The notes below the pieces were generated by a model. It did not search any database, was not told the DNA's origin, and saw only the letters and a list, made by a program, of their open reading frames with translations. Below, one piece after another: positions 5,471 to 8,126 of a stretch of DNA of 8,126 nt; position 1 is the stretch's first letter; every line of letters starts with the position of its first letter. Source of the stretch: an uncultured Clostridium sp. (GTDB taxonomy: Bacteria; Bacillota; Clostridia; TANB77; CAG-508); NCBI GenBank assembly GCA_947568605.1, contig CANOPV010000036.1, positions 1-8,126 of the forward strand. The letters are read 5' to 3'. Made by a program: the position numbers and the translations under genes.

Positions 5471-5851
5471 TTATTTTATATCTGTACTCCATAGTCCGTG
5501 TTTATTACAATATGCATATAATTTTGCACCTGGTATGTATTTAAATCTACATTCTGCATTTTGCTCTGGATATAATTTTATCATATTTTCATTGTTATCT
5601 GTTACCATTGCAATCCATTCAATATAATGTTCTTTTTCCATAACGTGATTTACTTTAACATATATTTCGTCTTCTACTTTTTGATATGTTGGAACGTGTT
5701 TTTCTACTGCTGCATCTGTTGTATTTGGCTTTAACTCCTTCATTTCTTCTCCACAACACATAATTTCGCAATCTTCACATTTACAGTCTTCTATTATTTT
5801 TATTAATGCTCCACATTTTACACATTTTTTAATAATTAGTTCGTTTTTCAT
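5471..5851 (-). CDS. dfx: Desulfoferrodoxin, two-iron superoxide reductase
   Basis: 126 residues, typical for 2Fe superoxide reductase. It reduces superoxide to hydrogen peroxide without making oxygen, and is a hallmark of anaerobes. The N-terminal desulforedoxin-type iron site has C10, C13, C32 and C33. The catalytic iron site has H52 (in EKHVP), H69, H75 (EKEHYIEW), C115 and H118 (YCNKHG), with E50 and K51 as the expected charged pair. All ligands are present. Unusually, the loop between the two Cys pairs of the first site carries three more cysteines (C23, C25, C28). AAGGAAGG at 5861-5868, 9 nt from the ATG, supports the start. It is first in an apparent two-gene unit with cdd. Confidence 0.96.
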   Translation of the reverse strand: MKNELIIKKCVKCGALIKIIEDCKCEDCEIMCCGEEMKELKPNTTDAAVEKHVPTYQKVEDEIYVKVNHVMEKEHYIEWIAMVTDNNENMIKLYPEQNAECRFKYIPGAKLYAYCNKHGLWSTDIK

Positions 5852-5882
5852 ATTATCATACCTTCCTTTTTATCTTTTTAAT

Positions 5883-5911
5883 ATTTTATTATATTTTCTA
5901 AAATTTATCAA
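5883..5911 (-). promoter_or_regulatory. Probable promoter of dfx-cdd
   Basis: Minus strand TTGATA (5911-5906), a 17-nt spacer, TAAAAT (5888-5883), about 30 nt upstream of the dfx start codon. The surroundings are very AT-rich, so chance matches are likely and confidence is moderate. Confidence 0.5.
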
Positions 5912-5944
5912 TCTTAAATTTTAATTTTTTAAATTTTCTTTTTA

Positions 5945-6691
5945 TTATATCTTGATTTTTATTACATCTTTTATTACTTCTCCTGCTATTATTAGTCCTG
6001 CGACTGATGGTACAAATGATATGCTTCCTGGTGTTTGTTTTTTTGTTGTGCATTTTTCTAATGAATTTATTTCATTTTTATCTTCTTTTTCTATTTCTTT
6101 ATTTTGTTTTATTGGTTCTTCTTTTGAATAGACTACTTTTAGTTTTGGTATTCCTCGTGCTTTTAGTTCTTTTCTCATTACTTTTGCAAGTGGGCATATA
6201 CTCGTTTTATATATGTCTGTTACTTCAAATTTTGTTGGGTCTAATTTGTTTCCTGTTCCCATACTTGATATTATTGGTATGTTTAGTTTACGTGCTCTTA
6301 CTATTATTTCTATTTTTGAGGTTATTGTGTCTATTGCGTCTACAATGTATGTAGTAGTCCTATCTAATATTTCTTTACTTTCTGTATTAAAGAATTCTTG
6401 ATGTGTTTCTATTTTTGCTTTTGGGTTTATTTCTAATATTCTTGTTTTTGCTATTTCTACTTTTGGTTTTCCTAGTGTTTTATGTGTTGCTATTATTTGT
6501 CTATTTATGTTTGTTAATTCTACTATGTCATTGTCTACTAATATGAAGTTTTCTATTCCTGCTCTTGCTAAGCCTTCTACTACATAAGAGCCTACTCCTC
6601 CTAGTCCAAATATGGCAATTTTTGATTTTTTTAATTTTTCTATTCCTTGTTTTCCTATTAATAGTTCTGTTCTTGAAAATTGATTTTGCAT
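5945..6691 (-). CDS. tcdA: tRNA threonylcarbamoyladenosine dehydratase TcdA (CsdL)
   Basis: 248 residues of the ThiF/MoeB/HesA E1-like superfamily. TcdA uses ATP to cyclise t6A37 of ANN-decoding tRNAs to ct6A. Evidence: QFSRTELLIG at the N-terminus; nucleotide-binding GLGGVG (29-34); D53; TNINRQ (60-65); DAIDTITSK (118-126); SSMGTGNKLDP; TSICPLAKVMRKELK with C166; and TPGSISFVPSVAGL near the C-terminus. This combination is specific to TcdA rather than MoeB or ThiF. A charged Lys/Glu-rich stretch at about 192-219 is a variable linker. AAGGAG at 6697-6702, 5 nt from the ATG, fixes the start. No clear promoter lies in the 46 bp to the upstream gene, so readthrough from the restriction-modification operon is possible. 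Confidence 0.95.
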   Translation of the reverse strand: MQNQFSRTELLIGKQGIEKLKKSKIAIFGLGGVGSYVVEGLARAGIENFILVDNDIVELTNINRQIIATHKTLGKPKVEIAKTRILEINPKAKIETHQEFFNTESKEILDRTTTYIVDAIDTITSKIEIIVRARKLNIPIISSMGTGNKLDPTKFEVTDIYKTSICPLAKVMRKELKARGIPKLKVVYSKEEPIKQNKEIEKEDKNEINSLEKCTTKKQTPGSISFVPSVAGLIIAGEVIKDVIKIKI

Positions 6692-6737
6692 TTTTGCTCC
6701 TTAAATTTTTAACTTTTGATTTTTTATAAACTATATA

Positions 6738-7721
6738 TTATAGAAATTCACTATATGATAATGACTTTATATATCTTTCCATCATTTCCCAGTCAATATT
6801 ATCATTTTTATCAATTGGCAAATTAATATATTCCTTTTTAATTCTAACTTGTGCTCTTTTTCTTGAATACTCATATTTATCTAAATAATAATTTAATAAA
6901 GTTTGTAAATATACTACTGTATACTTATTAATGTATTTTTTATACTTATCTTTTACCTCTAATATCTCAACATGATCAGATCCTATAAACTTATCCTTTT
7001 GATAAAAGCATTTTCCGTCAGTAGCACTATCAACTGTAAAAACATTACCTTTTTCACTATATTCATTGTGAAATCCTTTAAATCCAAAGTTTTTATTTGA
7101 AGTCGTTATATATATATATTCTCCCCCTTTTAATTGTTGTTGATTTATTTTTCCTCTTACTCCACGAACTTTAAATATTTCTGTAATTGGATAATCTTTA
7201 GTATTTTCAATATTAACTATTTCTTTATTTATTTTTGTATCTTTTTTATTCCACTTTATTTGTGTAATAATTGAATCTATATAAAACTCTATATAATTCC
7301 ATGCTATACTTCCATCTTCATTAATAGGTAATTTTATATAATCCTTTTGCATTCTTTTATCAGACATCTCTCTATTAAAAAAATAATTTTCTTTTAATGC
7401 TTTTAATAATGTTATTAGATACATTGCTATTTTCTTATTTAATTCTTTATCTTTTAACCATAACACTGTTACGTGGTCAGAAGCAACAAATTCATAATCA
7501 TGGTAAAATGCATAACCTACACTACCACTATTAGCAATAGTAATGCAATTTTTGTAAATTGTCATATAACTAGGAGGAGTTATATAATTATCTACTCCAT
7601 TATTAAACTTTGTAGAGGATATATATGCTATATCTCCTTCTTCTTGATTTAATTTTATTAGTCTTCTTCCCCTACAATAATTAAAAACATCTGATATTAA
7701 AAAATATTTATAATTAATCAT
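6738..7721 (-). CDS. Restriction-modification specificity subunit (two target recognition domains)
   Basis: 327 residues from the ATG at 7721. The protein is an internal duplication, as in HsdS or BcgI-type S subunits. In the first half are ISDVFNYCRGRR, YISSTKFNNG, FVASDHVTVL and DYIKLPINEDGSIAWNYIE; in the second are ITEIFKVRGVRG, YITTSNKNFG, FIGSDHVEIL and EYINLPIDKNDNIDWEMME. Each half is a DNA target recognition domain, so a split recognition site read by one subunit is expected. I prefer this start over an in-frame ATG seven codons upstream (7742) because GGGAG lies 6 nt before it, and the resulting 8-nt overlap with the upstream methyltransferase is typical of coupled genes. Codon use is more T-ending than in tcdA or tex. 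It could belong to a type I or type IIB/IIG-like system. Confidence 0.88.
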   Translation of the reverse strand: MINYKYFLISDVFNYCRGRRLIKLNQEEGDIAYISSTKFNNGVDNYITPPSYMTIYKNCITIANSGSVGYAFYHDYEFVASDHVTVLWLKDKELNKKIAMYLITLLKALKENYFFNREMSDKRMQKDYIKLPINEDGSIAWNYIEFYIDSIITQIKWNKKDTKINKEIVNIENTKDYPITEIFKVRGVRGKINQQQLKGGEYIYITTSNKNFGFKGFHNEYSEKGNVFTVDSATDGKCFYQKDKFIGSDHVEILEVKDKYKKYINKYTVVYLQTLLNYYLDKYEYSRKRAQVRIKKEYINLPIDKNDNIDWEMMERYIKSLSYSEFL

Positions 7722-8126
7722 TTTCTTCTCCCATAATATCATTTGCAGATATTGTATTTTCTTGTAGAATTTCTAGCAATTCTATTTCATTTAAATCTTT
7801 ATCTAATAGACCTAGAGTTTTTTTTGTATTAAATATAACAAATTCTTTTATTGTTTTTTCGAAATCGTTTTTAGTAATTTTTTCAAATTCTACTTTTGAA
7901 AATGCTTGTATTAACCATTCATCTTTTTCTTTTATCTTTACAAAGCAATGTGCTATATCATTTACATTCTTAGGATTTCTATACCATGGTGCATCAATAT
8001 CTTCTAACATTTCTTTCTTTATTCCATTCCATTTTTTATAAACGTCTCTTCTACCTTTTTTCTTTGCTAATTCAAAACCATCTGATTTTAAATTATAAAA
8101 GTCCACGTAATTTGAAAAATCATGTG
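7714..8126 (-). CDS. C-terminal part of an adenine-N6 DNA methyltransferase (restriction-modification M or R-M subunit), N-terminus outside window
   Basis: The frame is open to the window edge (137 full codons ending at the TAA at 7716-7714). A GTG at 8106 is not a credible start, because coding continues upstream (HDFSNY before it) and no ribosome site is seen. SDGFELAKKKGRRDVYKKW followed by DEWLIQAFSKVEF and TKNDFEKTIKEF matches the C-terminal tail I associate with N6-adenine methylase subunits paired with S subunits. The catalytic NPPY/NPPF motif and any nuclease domain would be upstream and cannot be checked. It overlaps the specificity gene by 8 nt. If a nuclease domain precedes it, the system is BcgI-like; otherwise a separate R gene is needed. 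Confidence 0.72.
   Translation of the reverse strand, partial: HDFSNYVDFYNLKSDGFELAKKKGRRDVYKKWNGIKKEMLEDIDAPWYRNPKNVNDIAHCFVKIKEKDEWLIQAFSKVEFEKITKNDFEKTIKEFVIFNTKKTLGLLDKDLNEIELLEILQENTISANDIMGEEND

Noticed and set aside
7722..7742. Upstream ATG of the specificity gene, adding seven residues
   Set aside because: It has no ribosome site, whereas the ATG at 7721 follows GGGAG at 6 nt and begins at the expected domain edge.
7714..8106. A complete 130-residue protein starting at GTG 8106
   Set aside because: The frame continues without a stop to the window edge, and the sequence resembles the tail of a larger methyltransferase, so it is treated as a fragment.
1..8126. CRISPR array, tRNA, rRNA, retron or reverse transcriptase
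   Set aside because: I looked on both strands and found no regularly spaced repeats, cloverleaf sequences, rRNA segments or reverse-transcriptase motifs.

Overview
The window looks like chromosomal DNA of a very AT-rich anaerobic Firmicute, most likely a gut-type Clostridia or relative. The evidence is the gene families (Tex, a YkpA-type ABC-F protein, two-iron superoxide reductase, TcdA), strong AGGAGG-type ribosome binding sites and SigA-like promoters with 17-nt spacers. TGG is used for Trp and I saw no in-frame TGA. No species can be named.

Layout. 1-2084 (minus) is tex, cut at its C-terminus by the window edge. 2188-2515 is a compact two-promoter locus: a plus-strand transcript for a 30-residue hydrophobic peptide faces a minus-strand RNA of about 70 nt. 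Each has its own promoter and terminator, and a 14-nt direct repeat makes the small RNA complementary to the peptide's start region. This resembles the par (Fst/RNA I-RNA II) type I toxin-antitoxin architecture, with a peptide I do not recognise, and is the main discovery candidate. 2538-4118 (minus) is a YkpA/YbiT-type ABC-F ATPase whose motifs predict one canonical and one degenerate ATP site. 4119-4521 is non-coding and holds a palindrome in the ABC-F leader, a 145-bp MITE-like element, and divergent promoters; the ABC-F -35 box lies inside the element.

4522-4995 (plus) is dCMP deaminase. It converges on a minus-strand pair, superoxide reductase (5471-5851) then cytidine deaminase (5038-5430), and a shared hairpin lies between. 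The cytidine deaminase ribosome binding site is 30 nt from its ATG, but a hairpin fits exactly in between. 5945-6691 (minus) is tcdA (tRNA ct6A formation). 6738-8126 (minus) is the end of a restriction-modification operon: the C-terminus of an adenine-N6 DNA methyltransferase subunit and a complete two-TRD specificity subunit.

How they fit together. The two deaminases both serve pyrimidine salvage and dUMP supply (cytidine/deoxycytidine to uridine/deoxyuridine; dCMP to dUMP). Tex, ABC-F and TcdA all relate to transcription or translation upkeep, and superoxide reductase fits an anaerobe exposed to oxygen. The restriction-modification genes and the toxin-like locus are the accessory parts. The restriction-modification genes have visibly different synonymous codon use from the older minus-strand genes, which suggests recent acquisition. 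The plus strand is T-rich almost throughout, and codon third positions follow the strand rather than the gene.
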